A stretch of DNA of 6,691 nucleotides, from NCBI RefSeq assembly GCF_041601295.1, contig NZ_JBFIII010000126.1, positions 1 through 6,691 on the forward strand. Reading direction: 5' to 3'. The notes beneath the pieces were generated by a model. The model was not told the origin of the DNA, did no database searches, and was given only the letters and a program-made list of their open reading frames with translations. Shown one piece after another: positions 1 through 5,553 of the stretch. The translations under genes were made by a program, and so were the position numbers. The stretch's first letter is position 1. The number at the start of each line of letters is the position of its first letter. Source of the DNA: Immundisolibacter sp. Lineage in GTDB: Bacteria; Pseudomonadota; Gammaproteobacteria; Immundisolibacterales; Immundisolibacteraceae.

Positions 1-2175
1 CTGCTGTCCAACGGCAACCTGGTCGAGCATGGCGACCTGACCGGCGACGGCAATACCGGACGCCACTTTGCGCGCTGGGGCGACCCGCACCGCAAGCCGT
101 GTTACCTGTTTGCGCTGGTGGCCGGCCAGCTGGAGTCGCGCCAGCAGCGCATCATCTCGCGTGCCGGCAAGGAGCACCTGCTCGAGATCTACGTGCGCCG
201 CGGCGACCTGGGCAAGACTGAACACGCGATGAATTCGCTGATGGCGTCCATCGCCTGGGACGAGGCACGTTTCGGCCTGCCGCTGGACCTGGAGCGTTTC
301 ATGGTGGTGGCCACCAGCGACTTCAACATGGGCGCGATGGAAAACAAGGGCCTGAACATCTTCAACACGAAATACGTGCTGGCGACCCAGGCCACCGCGA
401 CCGACAGCGATTTCGCGGCAATCGAAGGTGTGATCGCCCACGAGTACTTCCACAACTGGACGGGCAACCGCGTCACGTGCCGCGACTGGTTCCAGCTCAG
501 CCTCAAGGAAGGCCTGACGGTATTCCGCGACCAGCAGTTCTCGGCCGACATGGGCTCGCCGGCGGTCAAGCGCATTGCCGACGTGCGCGGCCTGCGTACC
601 GTGCAGTTTGCCGAGGATGGCGGCCCGCTGGCCCACCCGGTGCGCCCGGAGGCCTACGTCGAGATCAACAACTTCTACACCAGCACCGTTTACCAGAAGG
701 GCGCCGAGGTGGTGCGCATGCTGCACACGCTGCTGGGCGTGGACGGCTTCCGGCGCGGCATGGACCGCTACTTTGCCCGCCACGACGGGCAGGCGGTCAC
801 GGTGGAGGACTTCGTTGCCGCGCTGGCCGATGCCAACGGCATCGATCTTGAGCCGTTCATGGGCTGGTACCGCCAGGCCGGTACGCCGCAGGTGACCATC
901 ACGCGTCGTCACGACGCCGACCAGCAGCGCCTTTACCTGACCTTGCGCCAGCACACGCCGCCCACGCCGGGGCAGCCGGACAAACAGCCGCTGCCGATTC
1001 CGGTCGCGCTCGGCCTGCTGGGTGCGGACGGTCGCGAACTGCCGCTGCGCCTTGAAGGGGAGGGCGCGTCGGTCGGTACGCAACGCGTGCTTCAGCTGCG
1101 CGAGGCCGAGCAGACCTTCGTGTTCGAGGACCTGCCCGCCGCGCCAGTGCCGTCGCTGCTGCGCGGCTTCTCGGCCCCGGTGCGCCTGGATGTCGATCTT
1201 GACGATGCCGAACTCGCCCACCTGCTGGCGCACGACACCGACGCCTATGCCCGCTACGAGGCCGGCCAGCAGCTCTACCTGCGCTTGATACGTCGTCTGC
1301 TGGCAGCGCATGCCAGCGGCGAAGCCCTGTCGCTGGACGCCGGCCTGCTGCGTGCGGTGCAACGCTGCCTGGCCGACGAGAGCCTCGATCCGGCCCTGGT
1401 GACCGAGCTGCTCACGCTGCCGTCGGAGACCTTCATCGCCGGCGAACTCGACGTGGTCGATCCGCAGGCCATCCACGACGTGCGTCGCTTCCTGCGCCTG
1501 GCGCTGGCAGAGGGTCTGCGCGAGCCGCTGCTGGCGCGCTATCAGGCGCTCGCGCCGACCGGCCCCTATCACTTCGAGGGCGCGGAAGCCGGTCGCCGCA
1601 GCCTGCGTAACCTGTGCCTGGGGTATCTGGCCGAACTCGACGACATCGGCGCCGGCCTGTGCTTCGCGCAGTTCCAGGCCGCCGACAACATGACCGACAG
1701 CAACGCCGCCCTGGCGCTGCTGGCGCAGCTGGAAGCCCCCGAACGCGAACAGGCGCTGGCCGCCTTCTACCAACGCTGGAAGGGCGAGGCGCTGGTGCTG
1801 GACCGCTGGTTCAGCGTGCAGGCCGGCTCGCGCCGGGCGCAGGCGCTGGACGACGTCAAGGCCCTGCTGACCCACCCGGCCTACGCGCCGCGCAACCCGA
1901 ACCGGGTTCGCGCCCTGGTCGGCGCCTTGGTTCACGGCAACCCGGCACGCTTCCATGCCGCAGACGGCGCCGGATATGTCTTTCTGGCCGATCAGGTGCT
2001 GGCCATCGACGGCTTCAACCCCATGCTGGCGGCACGCCTGGTTCAGGCCCTGGCCCGCTGGCGCCGCTACGAACCGACGCGCCAGGTGCTTATGCGTGCG
2101 CAGCTCGAACGCCTGGCCGCGACGCCCAAGTTGTCCAAAGACCTGTACGAGGTGGTCAGTAAGGCGTTGGCGTGA
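1..2175 (+). CDS. pepN: Aminopeptidase N (M1 zinc metallopeptidase), 5'-truncated by the window edge
   Basis: Cytosolic broad-specificity aminopeptidase that removes N-terminal residues from peptides late in protein turnover. The frame is open from base 1, so the true start is upstream; the GTG at 118 is internal. Visible signatures are the exopeptidase motif GAMEN (331-345), the zinc motif HEYFH followed by NWTGNR (439-453), the third zinc ligand Glu in LKEGL (508-510), and the catalytic Tyr in TVY (691-693). The first His to Tyr spacing is 84 residues, the same as H297 to Y381 in E. coli PepN. On that numbering about 150 N-terminal residues are missing and the whole protein would be about 874 residues, close to the E. 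coli 870. The Ig-like segment and the helical C-terminal domain follow, ending LYEVVSKALA, very like the E. coli terminus. There is no frameshift. It converges on flgN, and nothing links it functionally to the flagellum. Confidence 0.98.
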   Translation: MLSNGNLVEHGDLTGDGNTGRHFARWGDPHRKPCYLFALVAGQLESRQQRIISRAGKEHLLEIYVRRGDLGKTEHAMNSLMASIAWDEARFGLPLDLERFMVVATSDFNMGAMENKGLNIFNTKYVLATQATATDSDFAAIEGVIAHEYFHNWTGNRVTCRDWFQLSLKEGLTVFRDQQFSADMGSPAVKRIADVRGLRTVQFAEDGGPLAHPVRPEAYVEINNFYTSTVYQKGAEVVRMLHTLLGVDGFRRGMDRYFARHDGQAVTVEDFVAALADANGIDLEPFMGWYRQAGTPQVTITRRHDADQQRLYLTLRQHTPPTPGQPDKQPLPIPVALGLLGADGRELPLRLEGEGASVGTQRVLQLREAEQTFVFEDLPAAPVPSLLRGFSAPVRLDVDLDDAELAHLLAHDTDAYARYEAGQQLYLRLIRRLLAAHASGEALSLDAGLLRAVQRCLADESLDPALVTELLTLPSETFIAGELDVVDPQAIHDVRRFLRLALAEGLREPLLARYQALAPTGPYHFEGAEAGRRSLRNLCLGYLAELDDIGAGLCFAQFQAADNMTDSNAALALLAQLEAPEREQALAAFYQRWKGEALVLDRWFSVQAGSRRAQALDDVKALLTHPAYAPRNPNRVRALVGALVHGNPARFHAADGAGYVFLADQVLAIDGFNPMLAARLVQALARWRRYEPTRQVLMRAQLERLAATPKLSKDLYEVVSKALA

Positions 2176-2225
2176 GCCGGGAAGATGCCTGTCGCGATTA
2201 CAGTCGGACGCCTGAATCAGAAACC

Positions 2226-2639
2226 CTAGACGCTGGCGATGTGGCGGCTGCCTACCTGCGGGCGGGATTCGCCACTGGCGCTGTATAACGCCGGGCTTTG
2301 CTCGGTGCCCATCAGCACGCGCATGGCGCGCGTGAGCATGCCCTGTTGCAGGGCCAGCAGTTGGCCGTTGCGCCGGTTAAGGTCCCGGCAGTGCCGGGCC
2401 AGGTCGGCCGTCTGCTCCTGACGGGGGCTGTCGGCCGGTTCGATTTGTCCGTCTGACGTGGTCTCCAGCCTGCTCAGGGTTTCGGTCAGGCGGCGCTTGG
2501 TCGCAGCAATAGCCGTCACCGCTGCGCCGTCGGCCTGTTTGAACGCCGCGTACTCCTGCTCCAGCAGGTCGGCCAGGGCGACCAGGGTCTCGTGGCCGGA
2601 TGCCATTGGCGACGGGTCGGCAGGCAGCGAGCTATTCAC
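2226..2639 (-). CDS. flgN: Flagellar export chaperone FlgN (for FlgK/FlgL)
   Basis: A small cytoplasmic helical protein of 137 residues. In the family, FlgN binds the hook-filament junction proteins FlgK and FlgL and delivers them to the flagellar type III export gate. Residues 17-60 form the expected first long helix (LADLLEQEYAAFKQAD, then KRRLTETLSRLE). Residues 76-112 form the second, with the typical RRNGQLLALQQ stretch and a closing LMG. The tail has the family-like ALYSASGES, usually a Tyr-Gly-rich piece. The chosen start is GTG, 3 bases after the flgM stop, with AGGA seven bases upstream. An internal ATG at residue 12 is possible but lacks this placement. It should be cotranscribed with flgM from the sigma-28 promoter. 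Identity rests on helix pattern plus position beside flgM, because FlgN sequences diverge widely. Confidence 0.9.
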   Translation of the reverse strand: MNSSLPADPSPMASGHETLVALADLLEQEYAAFKQADGAAVTAIAATKRRLTETLSRLETTSDGQIEPADSPRQEQTADLARHCRDLNRRNGQLLALQQGMLTRAMRVLMGTEQSPALYSASGESRPQVGSRHIASV

Positions 2640-2642
2640 GGT

Positions 2643-2942
2643 CTATTCCTGAGCCGCCTGCTCTTGACGCAGGAAGTTGTCCGCAACGCGGTGCGGGTCG
2701 ATCTGATAACTGCCGTCGGTGATGGCGGCGCGCAGCGCGGCCACCCGTTCACTGTTCACGACCGGCGTGCCGGCTACCAGGGTTTGGACGTCCTGCAATT
2801 GACGGGCACCTTCGGTGAGGTTGACGCTGTCGTCGGCGGATTGGGCGCGGGGAGCCTGCGTGCTCTCGTGCGCGCTGGCGCGACCCGGCGCGGAATCGAC
2901 CTTCAGGTTTTCCGGAATCACGGGCGTGGACCTTATTTCCAT
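2643..2942 (-). CDS. flgM: Anti-sigma-28 factor FlgM
   Basis: FlgM binds sigma-28 (FliA) in the cytoplasm and blocks late flagellar genes until the hook-basal body is complete; it is then exported through that structure, which frees sigma-28. The 99-residue length is typical. Residues 1-38 are polar, low-complexity and probably disordered, as in the family. The conserved C-terminal sigma-binding half starts at SVNLTEGARQLQ (39-50) and continues with NSERVAALRAAITDGSYQIDPHRVADNFL (63-91, key residues RV, L, AI, G, I, R, AD). The ATG start is preceded by AAGG nine bases upstream. A strong sigma-28 promoter lies in the 83-base gap to flgA. The stop is 3 bases from the flgN start, so the two are probably translationally linked. 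Confidence 0.96.
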   Translation of the reverse strand: MEIRSTPVIPENLKVDSAPGRASAHESTQAPRAQSADDSVNLTEGARQLQDVQTLVAGTPVVNSERVAALRAAITDGSYQIDPHRVADNFLRQEQAAQE

Positions 2943-2989
2943 GGTGTTCTACCTTAGCTACAGCCACTGCTAATGCGGCGGATGACCAG

Positions 2990-3016
2990 TTATCGTCACT
3001 GTCGCGAAGAACTTTA
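2990..3016 (-). promoter_or_regulatory. Sigma-28 (FliA) promoter for flgM-flgN
   Basis: On the minus strand, TAAAGTTC (3009-3016) and GACGATAA (2990-2997) are separated by exactly 11 bases. The enterobacterial sigma-28 consensus is TAAAGTTT, 11 bases, GCCGATAA, so 14 of 16 positions match. The element lies entirely in the gap between the flgA stop and flgM and points toward flgM. The predicted start is near 2983, giving a leader of about 40 bases. This fits the known late-class expression of flgM and creates a loop: sigma-28 drives the synthesis of its own inhibitor. Confidence 0.93.
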
Positions 3017-3025
3017 GCATTGCTG

Positions 3026-3736
3026 TCAAAATTCCACCGTTACCCGGCCATCGCCGGTAACGGTGCCATGCACGACACGCTTTGTGTGCAGGTTTTCGAT
3101 ATCCACCCGGTCACCGGCGGCGCCGTTGCCGAGCGCGCGGCCGCTGGCCTGAATAACGAAATTGTTTCCTTGCAGTTGCATCAGGACCGACTCGCCGCGG
3201 CGCACCAGCACCGGGGCTTGAAGGACGTTCGGGGTAAGCCGCTCGCCCACGCCGAGGCTGCGCCGCAGGGCCTGCCCCTGGGCTTGTGCCTGATCCAGCA
3301 GGTACTGGCCATTCAGGGCACCCAGTTCCATGGTTTGCTGACGCAGGTCGCCGGCTTTGATGCGGTGACCGCGGGGCAGTGCCCGGGCCGCCACCAGTAC
3401 GCCGGCCTTTGCCTGCACGCTGACCGGCAAATGGATGGACCAGCCCGGCGTGGCCTCGCAGGCGACCTGGACCAGGGCGCGTCCGGGCAGGCGCGGGGTG
3501 CCCGTCACGCGGCCTGTCAGGGGTTGCAGGCAATCGGCCAGGCGTAGCCTTGGGTCGGGTCGGGCAACCGTTGCCGTCGGATTGTTGACGCCGACCTCGC
3601 GCGCCGCCGTCAAGGCGGCGTCACGCGCCGCCACAACCAGCTTGGCCGGGTCTTGCAGGGCCTGAGCGGCGCCGCTCACGAACAGCGCGGTCAGCGCCAG
3701 AAATGGCCAGCAGACCCGCTTGATTGCTTGCTTCAT
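3026..3736 (-). CDS. flgA: Flagellar P-ring assembly chaperone FlgA
   Basis: A periplasmic chaperone of 236 residues that assists FlgI polymerisation into the P-ring around the rod. A Sec signal peptide is clear: MKQAIKR, a hydrophobic core through residue 20, then the AQA signal-peptidase I site (about 24-26). Residues 112-138 form an SAF-like segment (VLVAARALPRGHRIKAGDL). The conserved C-terminal module spans residues 165-236, including LQAPVLVRRGESV, ASGRALGNGAAGD and IENLHTKRVVHGTV, close to known FlgA proteins. Cys69 and Cys93 would lie in the periplasm and could form a disulfide (inference). The ATG start follows an excellent AAGGAG eight bases upstream. The gene is divergent from flgB across a 306-base region, and flgMN lies downstream on the same strand, so readthrough into flgM is likely. 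Confidence 0.96.
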   Translation of the reverse strand: MKQAIKRVCWPFLALTALFVSGAAQALQDPAKLVVAARDAALTAAREVGVNNPTATVARPDPRLRLADCLQPLTGRVTGTPRLPGRALVQVACEATPGWSIHLPVSVQAKAGVLVAARALPRGHRIKAGDLRQQTMELGALNGQYLLDQAQAQGQALRRSLGVGERLTPNVLQAPVLVRRGESVLMQLQGNNFVIQASGRALGNGAAGDRVDIENLHTKRVVHGTVTGDGRVTVEF

Positions 3737-3778
3737 CTTCCAATCTCCTTAAGCCATGCCCGGCGATCGCGCGTTCCG

Positions 3779-3794
3779 AGATCAGTAGTGATCT
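3779..3794. repeat. Inverted repeat near the predicted flgA transcription start
   Basis: AGATCA and TGATCT form perfect 6-base arms around GTAG. The repeat directly adjoins the sigma-54-like element and spans its predicted start, a position suited to an operator. No known regulator consensus is recognised, and chance is a real alternative at this arm length. Confidence 0.4.
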
Positions 3795-3810
3795 AGCACG
3801 TGCCATGCCA
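3795..3810 (-). promoter_or_regulatory. Possible sigma-54-like promoter for flgA
   Basis: On the minus strand the sequence TGGCATGGCACGTGCT keeps the -24 TGGC and the -12 TGC with correct spacing, but differs from the YTGGCACGRNNNTTGCW consensus at three defined positions: the leading Y (G here), the C after TGGCA, and the first T of TTGC. The predicted start is near 3785, about 50 bases before flgA. An overlapping better-looking TGGCACG lacks a matching -12. The call is tentative; flgA could instead use a promoter I cannot recognise. Confidence 0.45.
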
Positions 3811-3900
3811 CGCGCTGTGGGGAGGTGTTTTCGATCTCGCGGGCGGGCGTGGTCGACGTCGAGCGGGCCGGTAACGTCGGCAATCCGTCGCCGCCATACC

Positions 3901-3914
3901 GGCAAATGCTTGCC
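3901..3914. repeat. Inverted repeat upstream of flgB (candidate activator site 1)
   Basis: GGCAA and TTGCC flank ATGC, a perfect 5-base-arm palindrome. Its centre lies about 108 bases before the predicted flgB transcription start, within the usual range of sigma-54 enhancer sites. A regulatory role is inferred from position only. Confidence 0.5.
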
Positions 3915-3916
3915 AA

Positions 3917-3939
3917 ACGGCAGGTTTGGGGTCTGCCGT
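3917..3939. repeat. Inverted repeat upstream of flgB (candidate activator site 2)
   Basis: ACGGCAG (3917-3923) and CTGCCGT (3933-3939) are perfect 7-base arms around a 9-base spacer. A second, mutually exclusive pairing, CCAAAC (3913-3918) with GTTTGG (3924-3929), overlaps it. The centre is about 88 bases before the predicted flgB start. It shares the GGCA/TGCC half-sites with the neighbouring repeat, suggesting two sites for one protein, but no known flagellar activator consensus is matched. Confidence 0.5.
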
Positions 3940-3988
3940 AAATTCGCTAATGGCTGTGGATGGCCTGTTTACAAGGGATTTCGTGCAG

Positions 3989-4005
3989 TTGGCCCGGCGT
4001 TTGCA
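3989..4005 (+). promoter_or_regulatory. Sigma-54 (RpoN) -24/-12 promoter for flgBCDE
   Basis: TTGGCCCGGCGTTTGCA matches the sigma-54 consensus YTGGCACGRNNNTTGCW at every defined position except one (C for A). The invariant GG (3991-3992) and GC (4003-4004) have the required 12-base spacing. The predicted start is near 4016, which leaves a leader of about 27 bases before the flgB ATG. Sigma-54 control of rod and hook genes through an activator of the FleR/FlrC type is established in Pseudomonas and Vibrio; the activator itself is not in this window. Confidence 0.9.
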
Positions 4006-4042
4006 TTATGCCGACGCAACAGCAGACGCCGCGGAGTTCGGC

Positions 4043-4435
4043 ATGGCTAACATCATCGACCAAGCCTTCGGCATACATGGCCAGGCAATACAGCTACGCG
4101 CCGAGCGCTCTCAGATACTGGCCGCCAATCTGGCGAATGCCGACACGCCCGGTTTCAAGGCGCGTGACGTGGATTTCAAGCAGGCGCTGCAGGCAGCGCA
4201 TGGCGCGAAGTCGCCGCTGGCGATTACCAATGCCTCACATATCGGCAGCCTGGATCAGGGGGCTGAGACGCAACTGCGTTTTCGGGTGCCGCTGCAGCCC
4301 TCGCTCGACGGCAACACGGTAGATGTGGCCACCGAACAGGCGGCGTTCAGCGAGAACTCGAATCGCTATCTGGCCAGCCTGACGTTTCTGAATGGCCGTA
4401 TCCGCGGGTTGATGACCGCGCTACGAGGGGATTGA
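4043..4435 (+). CDS. flgB: Flagellar proximal rod protein FlgB
   Basis: A structural subunit of the proximal rod, exported by the flagellar type III system and assembled above the MS-ring. The length is 130 residues, normal for FlgB. The N-terminal rod/hook signature is QILAANLANADTPGFKARDVDF (24-45). The C-terminal helix with the partner heptads is NTVDVATEQAAFSENSNRYLASL through GRIRGLMTAL (91-127). The frame remains open back to about 3926, but the start is placed at the ATG before MANIIDQ. That gives the usual FlgB N terminus and has GGAG six bases upstream; the predicted sigma-54 promoter at 3989-4005 would fall inside any longer reading. It is the first gene of the flgBCDE operon, with four bases between its stop and the flgC start. 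Confidence 0.96.
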   Translation: MANIIDQAFGIHGQAIQLRAERSQILAANLANADTPGFKARDVDFKQALQAAHGAKSPLAITNASHIGSLDQGAETQLRFRVPLQPSLDGNTVDVATEQAAFSENSNRYLASLTFLNGRIRGLMTALRGD

Positions 4436-4439
4436 CGCT

Positions 4440-4856
4440 ATGAGTGATTTTGGACTGTTTGGCACGCTGGGGTCGGCGCTTTCCGCCCAGACCGTGCGTT
4501 TGAACACGGTGGCCAGCAATCTTGCCAATGCCGACCAGGCGGCCGGTTCGCCGGAGCAGGCGTACCAGGCGCGGGTGCCGGTATTCGCGGCGGTTCTGGA
4601 TGCGGCGCAGCGCAACGCGCCCGCCAGTGGCGTGCAGGTGAAAGGCATTGCCATCAGCCAGGAACCGCCACGGGCGGAATACCAGCCCGGTCACCCGCTG
4701 GCCGATCCGCAGGGTTACGTCTACTACAGCAACGTGCGGCCGGTGGAGCAGATGGCCGACATGATCTCGGCCTCGCGCTCCTACGAGAGCGCCGCGCAGG
4801 CACTGAGCACGGTCCAGGATCTTATTCAGCGCACGCTGCGCCTGGGGGATAGCTGA
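4440..4856 (+). CDS. flgC: Flagellar proximal rod protein FlgC
   Basis: A second proximal rod subunit, 138 residues, of normal length. The N-terminal export/assembly helix carries the family signature LNTVASNLANADQ (21-33), followed by the FlgC-specific stretch AYQARVPVFAAVL (41-53). The C-terminal half has GYVYYSNVRPVEQMADMISASRSYESAAQ (92-120), the hallmark of rod and hook proteins, and ends in a helix with LIQRTLRLG. The ATG start lies four bases after the flgB stop, with a GAGGGG Shine-Dalgarno in the end of flgB. Its TGA stop overlaps the flgD ATG by one base, which suggests translational coupling. Confidence 0.97.
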   Translation: MSDFGLFGTLGSALSAQTVRLNTVASNLANADQAAGSPEQAYQARVPVFAAVLDAAQRNAPASGVQVKGIAISQEPPRAEYQPGHPLADPQGYVYYSNVRPVEQMADMISASRSYESAAQALSTVQDLIQRTLRLGDS

Positions 4857-5521
4857 TGTTTTCCACCGATAGCCTGGCTGCGACCAACCTGCGTAGCAGC
4901 GACTCGCTGACCCCGCCCAAGGAGCGGCGCACGGTCCTGAACCAGGATGACTTCATGACGCTGCTGTCCACGCAGCTGCGAAATCAGGATCCGACCAAGC
5001 CGCTGGACGCCAACGAAATGGTGGCTCAGATGGCCCAGCTGAGCACCGTCACCGGCATCAGCGATCTGGGGAAACAGGTTGCCGAGCTATCGCGCAGCCT
5101 GAACTCCAGCCGCGCTGCGGAAATTGCGCAACTGGTCGGCCGCGAGGTGCTGCTGGATGGAGAGTCCTCGCTGCTGCCGATTGGCGGCGCGCTGCAAGGC
5201 GCGGTCAACCTGCCGGCCGATGCGCCGGATCTGAATATCACGATTTACGACCAGGCCGGGCGTCTGGTGCGCCAGGTGAGCCTGGGGGCGCAGCCCGCGG
5301 GCATGGTTCGCTTTGCCTGGGACGGAAGCCAGGCGGACGGCACCGGGGCCATGCCTGGACGCTACCGCGTCTATGCCGACCCCGGTAACGGCCAGGCGGT
5401 TCCCGCATTGGCCGTGGGCCGCGTGGACAGCGTGCTGTTCGGCAGTGACGGGCAGGGTGCGCAGTTGATTTTGAACGGTTACGGCGCCACTGATTTGAGC
5501 GCCGTCAGGCAGGTGATGTAA
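4856..5521 (+). CDS. flgD: Flagellar hook scaffolding (cap) protein FlgD
   Basis: FlgD forms the transient cap on which FlgE subunits polymerise into the hook and is absent from the finished flagellum. The protein has 221 residues, in the usual range. The conserved N-terminal region covers residues 27-71, with NQDDFMTLLSTQLRNQDP, KPLDANEMVAQMAQLSTV and GISDL. A linker helix follows, then the Tudor/Ig-like C-terminal part. Its Ig signature covers residues 127-173: NITIYDQAGRLVR, FAWDG, and PGRYRVYA. The ATG overlaps the flgC stop (TGATG). Purine-rich GGGGGA just upstream in flgC serves as the ribosome binding site. flgE follows after 32 bases, as expected for the cap and hook pair. Confidence 0.97.
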   Translation: MFSTDSLAATNLRSSDSLTPPKERRTVLNQDDFMTLLSTQLRNQDPTKPLDANEMVAQMAQLSTVTGISDLGKQVAELSRSLNSSRAAEIAQLVGREVLLDGESSLLPIGGALQGAVNLPADAPDLNITIYDQAGRLVRQVSLGAQPAGMVRFAWDGSQADGTGAMPGRYRVYADPGNGQAVPALAVGRVDSVLFGSDGQGAQLILNGYGATDLSAVRQVM

Positions 5522-5540
5522 CGGCCCAAAGGGTCATTTG

Positions 5541-5546
5541 AAGGAG
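5541..5546 (+). promoter_or_regulatory. Strong ribosome binding site of flgE
   Basis: AAGGAG lies seven bases before the flgE ATG. It is the best Shine-Dalgarno in the operon and stands in the only sizeable gap (32 bases), so flgE can be translated independently of flgD. This suits the hook subunit, needed in far more copies than rod or cap proteins (the copy-number point is established knowledge). Confidence 0.8.
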
Positions 5547-5553
5547 CGATTCC

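Larger units (their letters stand above)
3737..4042. other. Divergent flgA / flgB control region, no gene
   Basis: These 306 bases separate the two divergent flagellar operons. From left to right they hold the flgA ribosome binding site (AAGGAG on the minus strand, 3745-3750), an inverted repeat (3779-3794), a possible flgA sigma-54 element (3795-3810), about 90 bases with nothing I recognise, two adjacent inverted repeats (3901-3914 and 3917-3939), the flgB sigma-54 promoter (3989-4005), and the flgB ribosome binding site (GGAG, 4033-4036). Open frames crossing the region show no protein-like features. Pseudomonas has cheV-cheR between flgA and flgB; here nothing is interposed. Confidence 0.8.

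Noticed and set aside
189..575. 128-codon open frame on the minus strand inside pepN
   Set aside because: Antisense to the most conserved part of pepN, with low-complexity Ser/Arg-rich composition typical of a GC-rich shadow frame and no recognisable motif.
1614..2162. 182-codon plus-strand frame overlapping the pepN 3' end
   Set aside because: Gly/Arg/Pro/Ala-rich alternate frame of pepN; the pepN frame carries family-conserved sequence to its stop.
2162..2213. AGGCGT and ACGCCT as arms of a pepN or flgN terminator
   Set aside because: The arms are only six bases, separated by a 40-base loop, and no T-run follows on either strand; CTGT/ACAG inside is a 4-base stem.
3111..3533. 140-codon minus-strand frame overlapping flgA
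   Set aside because: Alternate frame of flgA, which has a signal peptide, a good ribosome site and conserved FlgA motifs; the other frame is Pro/Arg/Gly-rich.
3796..3803. GCACGTGC as a stand-alone regulator site
   Set aside because: An 8-base palindrome is easily due to chance in GC-rich DNA and it overlaps the sigma-54-like element, so it is not counted separately.
3621..3905. Minus-strand frame extending from flgA into the intergenic region
   Set aside because: Overlaps the flgA signal peptide region and the predicted promoter; no motif and arginine-rich composition.
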